Of a DNA stretch of 64,000 bases, positions 11,881 to 23,581 are shown piece after piece (positions within the stretch are counted from its first letter, which is position 1; each line of letters opens with the position of its first letter). A program made the translations under genes and the position numbers. This stretch comes from Tetrastigma voinierianum. Lineage: Eukaryota; Streptophyta; Magnoliopsida; Vitales; Vitaceae. Under the pieces are notes generated by a model. That model had not been told where the DNA came from. It searched no databases and saw only the letters and a program-made list of their open reading frames with translations. The DNA lies in NCBI GenBank assembly GCA_016808115.1, contig JAEQBH010006863.1, positions 62,001-126,000 on the forward strand, in the 5' to 3' direction.

Positions 11881-13610
11881 TTTGTTTGATATGAAAAGGA
11901 ATATTTATAAATGATCAATGAACCGTAAATTGATAGTAAGGAAATAAATACATGAGTATTGTTTACACATCATATCGAGTGATACAGTATGGCTTAATAT
12001 AAAGCATGTTTTATATTAAACTGATTTGAGAACAAAATCAGATAGAACCACTAAGCATGAAAATGCTAGCGTGTAGTTTTATCTATGCGCAAGTATCGAG
12101 AAGAAAGAAGGCCAAGAACACAGCCACGTGAGTCATAGAGGAAAGTTGCGCGTATAAGTATATACCCCATCATATGCATATCACCATCCTTTGAACGTAG
12201 CACATTTTAGAACAAAAGAGCTAATCTCCAAATAAATGTATTTTGAAAGGCATGATACGCCATTTTGTAAAACGACAGATAGCAAAGCAATGTTTATGGG
12301 CTTCAAATACTGTCAGCCCACGTAATTGAAAACTCCAAAATGGGAAATGACATAAATAAATGTTTTGATAAGACAAATGAAAACTGGCCTAGTAAATCGA
12401 ACCCAATTCGGGATCCGCCATTCTAAAGCCAAGATCTGGGTCGCTGAGACTTCAAAACAAATAAATAAAAAGAATTAAATGAGCATCCCAAACCTGCTCG
12501 AATCCGCAATCTAAGTCCCGACATCTAAAGGGTGCTACACACTTCTGGGCCCATACAATAGGACTACCTGGATCAAGGTCAGACTAATCAACTCTAGTCC
12601 ACGATCCTCAAGATAACGCTCGAGATCTGGGTGCTACTCCTAATGAACCATTTAGTACTAGGCATTCACATCTCCCTAGAATTTTTCAAAGAGGTTCATG
12701 CTATTTCACTAACTAATTCTCAGACCCCAAAATATGTCTCAGTAGTTTCTGACTTGTGTAGGGCATATTACAATAAATAGGAATTTTCTAAACAAACGAG
12801 AACTGAAGTTTACAAGATACAAGGGCAATCTTGTACTTTTGCAAAAAAGATATATTTCATAAAAAGAGGAAGATGGGGCTGAACTAGAACATGCATAAGT
12901 TGAATTTCAAAAAGGGAAGAATTCATGGGCCAAACTCGTACTGAGGTTTAACCCCAAAAAATGGGTTTTATTTGGAGGGCCAAACATGGCCTTAACAAAT
13001 CCATGTTTTAAAGACCAAATTGGTCTCATTTTGGGGAGGGCTCAAAAACTGAAGGAGAAAAGAATATAAAGAGGAAGAGTAAAGAAGAAGAAGAGAGGAA
13101 GAAGGAGGAACTGCCAAAGGTATGGAACTCGATTCTTTGATGGATCTAACTCAAGATATGAACCTATTAACTCATGATTTTGTATGGGATTCTAGAGAGG
13201 TTTATGAGTCTCCAAAACTAGGGTTGTTGTATTCTTCCTAATCAAAGATTTATTGAAGGTAGGGTTGGTAAATAATTTCCAAATCCACAAGAGTGCTTAG
13301 GAATCCCCTCTTCGAGGTCAGATTCAGGTTAAATATTACACTGAAAGTTGTGAGCTTTAGAGTAAACCCTAACAAACTTTTAGTTAGCTGTGTAAGCGGG
13401 TTAAGAATCTACATTGAAATGGGATTCTGGGGAGAAATTCATGGAAAGGTTTGGAAGAAGATAAGAAATGAAAGATGAATTGAATAGAAAAGGATTCCAA
13501 GGTGAATTGGAATGGCTTTGAGGTGCGAGATGTGGGGAGGATCCATGGATTAAAGCGAAGGAAAATGTGAGAAAACACCCATTCTCAGATTCTACCTTCA
13601 CCTTAGAAGT

Positions 13611-13695
13611 TAAGTCTTCTACCGGTAGAACTTCGATTCAAGTCTATTTGGCCAAGTCCTCCTGTAGGAAGTTAAGTCCTACCGGTAGAACTCTA
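13611..13695 (+). repeat. ACCGGT palindrome pair in LTR X3
   Basis: TTCTACCGGTAGAA at 13617-13630 is a perfect 14-bp palindrome. CTACCGGTAG at 13679-13688 is a 10-bp perfect palindrome. Both occur in an AAGTC(T)-(palindrome)-ACT context, 62 bases apart. Confidence 0.85.
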
Positions 13696-14559
13696 CTCGT
13701 TTTCCGTTCTGACCAAAGCTCGTATTTTAGCCATAACTTGCTCATTTCTTTATCCGATTGAGGATTCCCAAGTGGCCACTTAAAATAGACTTCAAGGAGA
13801 ACAAACCATATTTAATAAGTATCTCCAAATTCTGACTCTAGATAGCCCAAAAATTCACTCAAAGTGGGGCTATGTGCAAGCCCATTTCCTGCATCAGTTG
13901 ATTATAGAGTAGTCCGAGTTGTTTCGGACGTATTCGGAGTTCTTGGTGTTCGATTAAGACTGTAATTGAAATGAACCATTACCCTTAGATTTAAAGGAGC
14001 AATAAATAACCAAAGGTTTGTATGAGAAATGTACTGAAAAATTATCGCAAACTATCCTCAGAAATTCCAGAAACCGACTAGTTGGCATGAAATGCCATAA
14101 CTTGAGTTTGACGATCCGATTGGATTGGATTCCACTCCCGTTAATGAGATCATAGAAGAATAAGAATACATGATTAAGGTGTGATTACACGCCATCATAA
14201 TTCATCAAGATTTGGAATAATGACCGTCATGAACGTATAATGGCTTAACAATGCTCTACTATAAGATATGTTATTTCCAACTCATAAAATTTGTAAAATT
14301 GTCAAGACCGCTATATTGAATGACACGGCACTTCTCTCGATCGTGCTTCTCGCACATTAGTACTTCCTGCCTCTCGACATGGCACTGACTCTCCGATCGT
14401 GCTTCCCAAGACACTAGTACTTCACACTCGACATAGTGCGACCAAGACTCCTCTCGACTGCACTCACCTCGGTACTTATCAGGTCATGTCCTACCATTCC
14501 GTATTACCGCCCTGGGGCACATAACAATTGGAAAGATAAGACTCGAATAATGAATAAGA

Positions 14560-16510
14560 AATGAATATAAGATCTGATCCCAAATGTACCTACTGCACAT
14601 CCGTATGTTCGTATACTCACGCACCTCCAGATTCGCTTCCAGTACCCGGCGGTACTTTTGTATACGAATATCTCTCAGAAAGTACCCACGTACTTGTATA
14701 CTAAGAAACTCAGAACTCCTGGCTGGAGATCCGAATAAGTATAAGTCCGAAGAAGGTCTTTACCGTACTCCTCTGCAGATACCCAGAACACCAAGATAAG
14801 TCCGCAAGCATTCCAAGGGTACCGTCAGATCAATAAAATAAGTATAAGTTCGTAGTACCCATGGGTACTCGTATCTTAGTAACAAGTATAAGTTCTCGGT
14901 AAAATAAGTATAAATCCAAATATACCTACTTCGTACTCCGTCTAATGAATCATGATCCGCTCCTACGGCATCACGTCCGTGATTCGTATAAGTCCTGATC
15001 CGACTCAGACGCGTTATGATCCCGACCGTTCGACTTCATCGTACCTACTTCGTACCTTCAGAAAAAGAATAAGATCCGAAATACAAGAATCAGTTCTGAA
15101 CACAAGTATAAGATCTGTAAGATAAGAATAAGTCCTGTACACAACTATAAGTTCCGTAAGATAAATATAAGTTCCCAGAATATACATGTGTAAGATCCAA
15201 ATACATGTATAAGTTCTCAGAACACACGTATAAGATCCTAAATACCGTATAAGTTCCTCGTAAGACCGCATAAGTTCGTAAGACAAGTATATACTCAGGT
15301 AATACATGCAGCATGAAATCAAATACATGTATAAGTACCTCCAAGTACATGTACAAAATTCGAAATACATGTACGCTCCGTAATACCGTGATAAGATCCG
15401 AAATACCGTAATAAACCTCGTAATACAAGTAGAAGATCCGAAGAAGGATACATAGGCCCTAGTACAAGTACAAGATAATGAGGTATTAATATAGTTCCGG
15501 GCATCCCACGTACCTTATATCCGATTAGTTTCGTAGTACCCACGGTGCATCTCCCGCATAAGCCCTCGATATGATAACTCCGTAGTACCCATCACGTACT
15601 CCCGCATCCGATAAGTCCCGTATGCGTATGTCCCAGAGTAATACTCGGGTACTCCTCGGCGATCCGATAAGTCCCGTGATTTGTATAAGTCCCGTAGTAC
15701 CTACGGTACTCATGCATCCGATAAGTCCCGTATCCGAATAAGTCCTCAGAGTACCTACGTACTCCCGCCCGATAAGTCCTCCAGATCCGATAAGTTCCGG
15801 TAGTACCTACGGTGCTCTCAGATTTGATTGTCTCAGAGTACCTACCCGGCACTCTCAGACGCAAATAAGGCACAAGTCTCTGGTGAGGCAACCACGAGTG
15901 CTCCCGTGACTGCAGATAAGTATAAGTCCGAAGTGGCACCCACGAGCACCGATAAGGAACTGCTCAGAAATTCCCACGAGCACTTCTTGCACCAAGAAAA
16001 TGTTCTCAGAAGACTCACGGTACTTCTCGCATTCGAAATACAAGAATAAGTTCCGTAATCCCAAGATAAGATCCGGTAAGAAAAGAATGGGGTCCCAGAT
16101 AGGGCAAGTATAAGCTCAGAAGACAAGTATGTGCTCCAAATACAAAGGATAAGCCAGAAGACTGTGATATACTGTGAGAACAAGTATAAGATGCGTAGTA
16201 CCGCATAAGTTTTGTCAGACCTACTAGTACTTATAAGGACAAGTTCGGTATCACCAAAGATAGGTTCCGAATCTCTGATACCTACGGTACCTCCGAACTA
16301 GTGTAAGTCCCAGATAAGAATAAGTTTTGTGGTAACTCCTACTCGGAGTCTCGAATAAAACATAAGTCCCGTAAAGTATAAGTCCCGAATAAGAAGTTCT
16401 GCAACTCCTACCCGAGTCCCCTAATGAATGTAAGTCCGTTATAAGTATAAGTCCCGCATAAGAATAAGCCATGTAACTCCTACGATTCTCGAATAAACAT
16501 AAGCCCGTTA
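14560..16510 (+). repeat. Degenerate minisatellite, ATAAGTCC core, inside LTR X3
   Basis: Dozens of copies of (GT)ATAAGTCC / ATAAGTTC are interspersed with GTAGTACCTACGGTACTC and CCGCATCCG words. The best-kept units are at 15550-15830, with periods of about 30-75 bases. The GTACC...GGTAC arms within the unit are inverted repeats. The array makes long but meaningless open frames on both strands. Confidence 0.85.
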
Positions 16511-17547
16511 TGAGCTTAAGATTGTAGATAAGTCCATGATATGAATCCATGAAATTTCGATATTTGTTGTGGTTATACCAATTTATTATAATTCGTGTAT
16601 ATGTAATGTGTATCTCAGATAAGTTATAAGAAATGCTCCCACTAAGCGTAGTTTAGCACTAAGCTTTAATCCGTGTAGGTACAGGAGAAGACATCAGCAA
16701 ACATCCGCATACAGCTGGGCCAACACACTTGTAAGGGTTCACTACATGTTAGGTTCCGCGCTCTGATTTGTATAAGTAAAAGTACAATTTTGTATTTGTA
16801 AATGGGACTCAGTTATAGATGTTTAGATTTTGATGGACACCACTCCTGGTAATTTTGATATGTACATTATATTTGATTATGTTATATGATGCGGGCCATA
16901 CCCACAGGTACCAAGATGGTTTAAAAAAAAAAATCAGTAAAGAGTCCAAAGATTTGGTCTCACGTTCCGACTCTGTCGATCCGCCAATTCCAAGTCGAAC
17001 CGGATTCGGTGTGACAAATTCATACCTTTAAGAGACCCGTGACTAGATTTTGGCATGTAACTAAGCGCTACCAAGGATGCCTTATTGTGGAGATCGAAGA
17101 CCCAACTCTAGTATGGAGTAATTAATTAAAACCCTAGTAATCCTAAGAACTACACCAACTAACATCCACACAAGCATCAGTTCACAAAACCATCATAAAA
17201 TATATATAAACCAAGCATCAACTTCAAGTAATCAACCCTAGAGGATGTTTAGCTACTCATTGCAACAAAGTAATCCAACAAAATCATATTTAAGATAAAT
17301 ATAACAATGAAAGATTTACAAATATAGTAGAGTTTAGAGATACAAAACAAATGGAAGGTGAAATTGCTCAACTCTACATCATAGTCGCAAGAGCTCTAAT
17401 GAGCTATATCTTCAATATCGCCTCCAAAACAAAGTGGAAATGAACAAAAACTAAACCCTAAAAAAATGGCTCAAGAAGAAGGAGGAAGGAGAAGCCCTAA
17501 GAGGGTGTTCCCTCTCCAAAAACCGGAACCCTAAAAAAGTGTAAAGA

Positions 17548-17560
17548 TGATATTTATACC
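17548..17560 (-). promoter_or_regulatory. Probable TATA box of D 3' LTR
   Basis: TATAAATA reads on the minus strand at 17558-17551. The sister LTR has the decayed version TATAATATAA near 43424-43434. It lies about 75 bases downstream, in LTR orientation, of the palindrome cluster. Confidence 0.5.
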
Positions 17561-17629
17561 AAATAGAAAATGGGCCAAAGATGGGCTAAAATGCGAGGTT
17601 TAATGTTCCAAATTTCGATGTCCTTTCAT

Positions 17630-17735
17630 TAGAGAAGAGTCCTTCCTTCGTCTAGGCAACCAGAATGTGCTCATTTTAGCTCTTTCACTCGACGAAGGGG
17701 TAGTCACCAACGACCCTTGCCTCTAAGAACATCTT
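17630..17735 (-). repeat. Palindrome-type repeats in D 3' LTR (decayed)
   Basis: TTCGTCTAGGCAACC and TCGACGAAGGG are decayed relatives of the TTCGCCTAGGCGAACC words preserved in the sister LTR at 43490-43600. The changes include C-to-T at former CpG or CpC sites. Confidence 0.6.
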
Positions 17736-18205
17736 CTAACTTCAAATGATCATAACTCCTCATCCTGACCTTCAAATGCAATCATTTTGGTCTCTACGGT
17801 TAAGAGAGTAGAATCCATTTATCAAGCTTGGAGTCATTGGAGGCCACTAGGTAGACTGAAAATGCACAAACGTTGAGGGGTGCTACATGTGGTGTTTTGG
17901 AAAATCCTCTCTTGACTTCATGAGGTCGTATCTTTTTCATTCGAACTCCGAATTGGATGATCTTTGACTCGTTGGAAATCTTGGAATGTGTAGAATCCAT
18001 TCATATCATGCTTGAAGCCACGGGAGGTCATGTTACAACCCAAAAATTTATCTTTTTGGCCCTTTTTATGCTCTTTTTGCTTCAAAATGTTCCTAGAGCC
18101 ATAAGATAATAAAATTAAGCATTAGTGTTGTTAAAAACACCATAAAAGCATATGATTGATAGGTTATTAATGGGGTATAAAAGAATTTATGAAAAGCACC
18201 TATCA

Positions 18206-18250
18206 AATACCCCCAAACTTGACATTTTGCTTGTCCTCAAGCTAACAAGA
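18206..18250 (-). promoter_or_regulatory. Polypurine tract of element D
   Basis: On the minus strand CTTGAGGACAAGCAAAATG is followed by TCAAGTTTGGGGGTATT, directly abutting the LTR start TGATAGGTGC at 18205. This is the usual plus-strand priming site. The TTGAGGACAAG preamble is shared with element A (30940-30975). Confidence 0.85.
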
Positions 18251-19680
18251 CCCATTTCCCTTTATATAAAAAAAAAAAAAAAACAAAACAATTATGTTAA
18301 GTATGAAATTGAGATAATATATGATAAATTGTCTCTTGCTGATCTAACCTTCATACAATATAGAGAAAACTTTGAGATTGCCTTTTTCAAAAAATAATAG
18401 ACTGACCATGAGTTGAACAACTTAAACCAAAATTCTCAAAAGTGTATGTGTGGTCTTTCCCTCTCTGGTCAATCACAGTTCGGATGGAATTAGGTGAGCA
18501 TGAGTGGAATGGGGATCTCTCACTCACATGGTGAGAGTGTAAGACTTCATAGGCTTGTTGGGCATATCATTGTCCACTAATGTAGGCTAACGCAACTCTT
18601 AGGATCAATTAGGTCTTTATGTAGCTTGTAGTGTATGGCTTAGGTAAAGGTAGTTGAATAGGTCATTTGGGCTTTAGTTTACCCAAAACATACACATTTT
18701 CCTTTTTTCTTCACTTATATGTTCATCATTTTGCATATTGCCTTCTTTTTCATTGAGCCTCTTAAGCTTCCCTCCAAATTTAGCTTATTGCATCTTTTTA
18801 TCTCATAGCTCCCCCAAATTTGCATGATTTTCACCATCCTCATAAGAACACCAAGAGGTTTATTTTTCAGAATTACAAGGCATAGAGTAGTGCAATGTTC
18901 AACCCCTTTAAGCTTTCTTCCTACCCCATGTAACGAGCTTTAGGTTAGTAACTCCTAGACTAGTTGGCTTAAGGGTACTAGGTGCGTAACAACTCTAAGA
19001 ACTTACTGCTCACAGAGTAAGTGCTACAAGGCCAAACTTACTCCTACTTGCTTTATTCTTTTTCTTCTTTTAAATACTTTTCTATTTTTTTTTCTTCCTT
19101 TTCCACCCCAAAACTTCCTTTATTCTTCATTCATAGCACATCCTCCTCAACAAAAAGGAACAAGGGGGTCATTCTTGGCTTTTCTTGGAATGAAATGGCT
19201 AATATGTCTCAAATTGGGTGACTATGGAGATATGCACAAAAGGGTTAGCTAGAAAGGCTCAATCGATCCGAGGATGACCTATATCATTTCCTATTTATCA
19301 TGTTGCCTAGGATTTCACCTTGAGTGATAATTAAACAAGTTCTAGAGTCTTTAGAGATCAAAACATGAAATGATCTCCTAATTCTTCTCTAAACCAAGCA
19401 AAATTGCCCAAAAGGGTAAATGACTTGTGCTCAAAATGATGAGAACTCATTATGTTTTATGTTCAAATATGTCTCATTTTCTTCATGTGAAAGAAGGTTC
19501 AATCATTATTTATCATAGACATCACAATTATCTCAAAACAAGCTCAACTAAAACAAAAACGACCTAACAATGACAAAAAATTAACTTAAAACTAAAAACA
19601 TATACAAACAATTAAAAGAAAACACTAAAGATAGGGGTAATTGAAGCTGCTGGGAAAATTTAAAATAAAGGAAAATTCCC
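18251..19680 (-). other. Non-coding 3' region of element D
   Basis: This is AT-rich sequence with no recognisable domain on either strand. It lies between the second purine-rich cassette (19681-19725) and the true polypurine tract. A poly(A) run of 15 is at about 18268-18282. Confidence 0.6.
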
Positions 19681-19725
19681 TCAACACCCCCAAACTTAAA
19701 CTATGCATTGTCCTCAATGTATTAA
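19681..19725 (-). promoter_or_regulatory. Second polypurine-like cassette in element D
   Basis: On the minus strand, CATTGAGGACAATGCATAG is followed by TTTAAGTTTGGGGGTGTTGAGGG. It has the same layout as the terminal cassette at 18206-18250 (TTGAGGACAA, then AAGTTTGGGGG) but lies about 1.5 kb upstream of the LTR, shortly after the coding part ends. Confidence 0.7.
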
Positions 19726-20109
19726 AAATGAAAGATTAGGAACAAAGGACTCCCCTTGATGATCAAGAGTGATCATTGGGATTGGGTATGGCGAGTCTTG
19801 ATGAATTCCCTTATAAGATTCAGCTTCAATACCTTGAAAACAAAAAACAAATAAACACTTAAAAATAAAATCAACATGCAACACATGCTAAAAAAAATAC
19901 TAAAAACAAACAAACTAAAATACTAAATGGATAAAAATCCTTATTTTTGTTTGGGGTGCCTCCCAAGAGTCGCCTGGCTGTGGTCCACTAGACTCGTTGG
20001 GAAGCTCCAAGATTCGCTACTCTTCATTCATTGTGGCCAATACTCCCTCTTCATCCCCCTCGCTTGTGAGGATGACTTCCTCCACCTCCGGAATAAGCGT
20101 TGTAAGCTA

Positions 20110-20875
20110 AAATGCCAACTCTTTGGTGGAAAAAGAGTTAGCCTCCAATTTATATCCTTCAAGAGTTTCCTCTTGAAGGATCTTAAGTGCTTTCTCCTTA
20201 ATGAGCGGAAATGAACTCTCTAACTTCTTGAATGCCCTCCTTTATTCATCCGTTAGTGGTGTTCTTTGATGGAGGTCAAACTTCATTTTATCCTCACCAA
20301 CAAGGAGTGTTATTTCCCCATGTTGAGCATCGATCCACACTCGACTTTTGGCAATGGAAGGTTTTTCTATAAATGAAACTTGTTGGTCCTCTTCCATGCC
20401 AAAAGTCAAAGATTCTATGGGGAAATAGAAGTCTTCAACTCCAACTAAGACTTTTTCAATTATAAGCTCGGGATGTTGCTTTTTGACTTGCTTCTCTTCC
20501 AATAACTGCTCTTCGTCAATAGCAAGCTCATTCTTCTCAACCATGTCGCTTCTTGCAATTCTCCCTCAAGGACCAAAGGTATTTATCACATTCCATTATG
20601 TCCTTGTTTTCATCCAATGCCGAGTTCGAAAATTCATCTTCAAGGCTTAAATATATGCTTTCACTCTCCTGTATGTCCACATTCTTTGTGTCGCTCGGGA
20701 GTTTCCTTGAAGATTGTTTCGTTATAACTTTTTCCAATTCCTTGACTTGTCTTGTCATTCTTTCCATGATAGCATACATTTCACTATTGAGATCTTTCGA
20801 ATTGGTGCACATGTATGTTATTATGGTAGCGTCCATCTTGGTTTCTATACTTGGCAACCTTATTTGTAGAGCCTC
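20110..20875 (-). pseudogene. D gag C-terminus and protease C-terminal region
   Basis: From 20875 downward the minus strand reads EALQIRLPSIETKMDATI... with RKLPSDTKN, the Gag tail of Athila/Tat elements (the family has L.NLE.Q and LPSDTE). A second segment (20544-20242) contains VEDFYFPIESLTF and LLVGEDKMKFDL, the C-terminal half of the retropepsin region, where the family motif LGRPFLATSRA is degraded to EKPSIAKSRV. One in-frame stop follows TPLTDE, and the frame then continues RRAFKKLESSFPLIKEKAL to a stop near 20110. The catalytic D-[ST]-G part of protease is absent. The upstream half of gag lies beyond solo LTR C. Confidence 0.8.
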
Positions 20876-21689
20876 TATAAAACCCGAGAAAAATCGAATT
20901 TTTCTGAAAAATGGAAAAACGGTAAATTGCTAAAATAGTATAGGTTGAAAACCTGGAAATTTTCTAGATCTCGGATGATGAAACAAAACTCACCATTGGA
21001 TTCGTCTCGCGAAATCTAGTTACCCAAACGAATTTCATCAAATTCCGAGACAGTCGAATTTTCACGTTTTTCGGAGTGATGGGTGTCCAATGACTCCTAG
21101 GGACGAGATTGTTTACGAAAATCTCGGAAGTTGGAAAATGACTTGAGTTAAGTTCATAGGATATAATTTGAACTTGAACGAAGATGGAATAAATCGCTTC
21201 GGGCCAGAATTGAACTCGAACGAGGGGGACACATGGCACGACGTGAGTCACACATCCAACTTAAACTTAAGTTAGGACAAAAGAGGAATTAGGGCAAAAA
21301 GAGCCCATTTTCCTGGTTGGCCGAGAAAGAGAGGAGAGGAGAGAAAGAGAAGAGTTAGAAGGCTCTCCCAAGATCTACTCTGAGTCTCTTGTCGAGCCAC
21401 TAGTCAAGAACAAAAGTTCATCTTTTCGACGAGGGGTACACGTGGGTAGGCTAAAAAGAGGGATTTCGCCGAAGATCTAAGAAGGGAGATTTCGGGAAAT
21501 CGAAGTTGTTGGGCTTAGGAGGTTTCCTACCCATGTATCACGCTCCTAAAGGTAAGGGATTCTTCCTACCTTGGCTTACTTTCCATCTAAAAGAGGGTTT
21601 TTTTTTTTTTTTTGTTAAGAGCTTGTTTAAAGAAGAAAAAAATGGGATTTTCGGGTTATGCTCGATGTTTCTTTGCCTAGGAGAACCTC

Positions 21690-21870
21690 GCGCCCGCCTA
21701 AGGTCGCAACCCTTCCCACCTGAAGATCGGGCCGCCCCAGCGAAAGGGGTCCGCCTCTAGGCGGCATGCATGCCCAGCGAGCCCGAGAAGAGGGAAAAAG
21801 TGGACCCTTAGTCCGCCCAGCGAAGGCATGCTACGCCAGCGAGCCTCGAGACTATCTCGAGGCCTATGTT
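21690..21870 (+). repeat. GC-rich CCCAGCGA / CGCCTAGGCG-type cluster in LTR C
   Basis: CCCAGCGA or GCCAGCGA occurs four times (about 21735, 21774, 21815, 21835), with the near-palindrome CCGCCTCTAGGCGG at 21750-21763 and CGCCCGCCTAAGG at 21690. The local GC content is far above that of the rest of the LTR. Confidence 0.6.
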
Positions 21871-21959
21871 CGAGGCCTATTTCGGGGGTCAATCTCAAGG
21901 GTTTGGTTTGTGATTGTCGTAGGGCTTACTCGGGGCCATCAGGTGACTTATTCGAAAGC

Positions 21960-22240
21960 ATGTCATTGCTTGACTAAGAGGGACGTGTTTGGGTGTCAAT
22001 ATGTGTGCTCTAACATGTTGACATGTGATGAGTCTATATGTGCAAATGGCCATGACATGGCTCGATTGTGAGTGTGCCACTACTTGACAATGTAGTGACC
22101 TGTTTGGATGTCAATATGTGTACTCCAACATCTTGACGTATGATGAATTGTTATGTGCAATGACCATTACATGGCTTGCTTGTCTATGTGTCATTTCTTG
22201 ATTATAGAATGACATGTTGAATGTGAATGTTGATATATGC
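21960..22240 (+). repeat. ~116 bp tandem repeat in LTR C
   Basis: The unit CTTGACTA...GGGTGTCAATATGTGTGCTC...ATGTGCAAATGGCCATGACATGGCTCG (21960-22076) is repeated at 22077-22195 (CTTGACAA...GGATGTCAATATGTGTACTCC...CCATTACATGGCTTG). A partial third copy follows to about 22240. Confidence 0.8.
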
Positions 22241-23239
22241 TTGTATGATATATTGACATGAATGAAATGATGTATGAAAGTCATATGAAGGTGATGTGAT
22301 TGTCCATAACACCGGTAAGTGATGTGGATTGTGTGGTCCATGTAACATTCATTATGCATGTGACATGATATAACATGCTATGGCATATTGCATTGCATAT
22401 GCAAGGGGACATCGCATTAAATGGGTGTGAGTGTATGGTTGGTAAATCGACATTGCATTCAGTGTTTGATTAGGTGGGTTTCTAAGAGATAGGACAACAT
22501 CCGCCGCACTGTTGAATAAAATGGTAAAGAAAATATGTGTTCCGTGATCGCGAAGAAGGATAAATCCCTCATGAAAACCCGTCACTATGGTCAAACATAA
22601 TCCCCAAATATGGAAAAACCCGTAAAAGTGTCTGGGTTTGCGGAGCCCTCGATGGGACACCAAAAATCCTCTACCCACAAAAAGGCGTAAGATTTTGAAT
22701 ATAAAATTATCATTGTGATGTATCATCCAAAAAACTTTTGGTTTATAAACAAATGAAATTTGTTTTGAAAATGATCATTGGATGTCATCCGTATCGACGC
22801 TTATCGCTACGGGTTTAGGCTGAAGCAGCGAGGAGCTTCCATATGACTCGTGCACAGACATGATGAGTCACATCTTATTGGGCACTCAAAAACAAGCATT
22901 TGGGGTCCTATTTAAGATAGGTTTTCTGGAAAAGCTACGTACTAATCATATTAATTAAGCCGATTGACATGTGCAGGTCCGATTAGTTTTACTGATTTTG
23001 TTTCGAGGCTATTTTTGGTAGCGTTTTGCAGTAGTTCGGGAACCCTACCATCACATCAAGCTTTCCGCATCGCATTTCAGGATGTTTTAGCCGAAGTTCG
23101 TGATGATTCTCTGGCCGATGTCATCGCTTCTGATGAAGAAATGTTACGTTGGAAATGAAGAAATGCAGCCGACCGATGCAGGATGCAATGCGTGGAGATT
23201 TGGAATGCAGGAGTTAGCGAAGCTTCGCAAGGATTGCAA

Positions 23240-23475
23240 AAATTTTCGCAATGATATTAAAATTTAATAATCCCAGCGAAATTTCTCGCTATGGCCACTC
23301 ATGATAGCTAAAAATTCGCCATCATAGTGAAATTGCCATCATAGCTTAGACATCGCGCATACGAAAATTAAAATTGCTATGTCACAATTTTCGCTATGAT
23401 AGCTTAAAATTAAATTCAAGCATGTCGCAATTTCGCTATGATAAATAAATTCACTATGCATAGCGAAATTGTCGC
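23240..23475 (+). repeat. GCTATGATAGC palindrome cluster in B 5' LTR
   Basis: Repeated near-palindromes of the type TTCGCTATGATAGC and GCCATCATAG occur about 100-330 bases upstream of the TATA box. They include TTCGCTATGATAGC at 23391-23404 and CACTATGCATAGCGAAATT at about 23451. Confidence 0.75.
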
Positions 23476-23574
23476 CTCCGTTTTTTATCCAAACCCGCTT
23501 GTGTAATTCCCATTTTGTCCCCAATGTAATCATATTATCTTGGTTATTTTGGTATTTCACATCCTTTGTATGGC

Positions 23575-23581
23575 TATATAA
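23575..23581 (+). promoter_or_regulatory. TATA box of B 5' LTR
   Basis: TATATAA in a GGCTATATAAGCC context. The surrounding stretch from about 23520 to 23630 is nearly identical in the 3' LTR (40080-40086), unlike the upstream palindromes. Confidence 0.7.

Larger units (their letters stand above)
9713..12539 (+). mobile_element. Solo LTR X2 of family X, inserted beside X1
   Basis: It starts TGTAACGCCC and ends AAGGGTGCTACA. The D LTR sequence resumes directly afterwards (CCATACAATAGGACTACC at 12551). It shares with X1 and X3 the early GGCC(A)AACATGGCCTTA / GACCA.A.TTGGTCTC region (10047-10100). The left boundary is only 7 bases past the end of X1. The TSD is decayed: TCATT on the left, CACTT on the right. 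It contains two internal tandem arrays. Confidence 0.7.
12720..17016 (+). mobile_element. Solo LTR X3 of family X (4.3 kb)
   Basis: The insertion is flanked by a perfect TSD, AATTC at 12715-12719 and 17017-17021, and the D LTR continues across it. It starts CAGACCCCAAAATATG (decayed from a TGT.ACACCCCAAA-type start) and ends ATTCGGTGTGACA. It is about 1.5 kb longer than X1, mainly because of the array at 14560-16510. It has no coding domain. Confidence 0.88.
6550..18205 (-). mobile_element. D 3' LTR, split by three solo LTRs
   Basis: LTR segments 6550-7109, 12540-12719 and 17017-18205 align in order with 42151-42715, about 42716-42895 and 42885-44058 of the other D LTR. Shared landmarks are AAAACTCGATAGC, CAATAGGACTACCTGG and AACGTTGAGGGGTGCTACAT. 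The copies differ by many substitutions and short indels. The gaps are exactly the solo LTRs X1 plus X2 and X3. Confidence 0.9.

Noticed and set aside
15014..16550. Several Tyr/Ser-rich open frames on the minus strand
   Set aside because: They are by-products of the ATAAGTCC / GTACC tandem array, with composition dictated by the repeat.
20553..20933. 126-codon plus-strand frame
   Set aside because: It is the reverse complement of the D gag C-terminus, which has clear family motifs on the minus strand.
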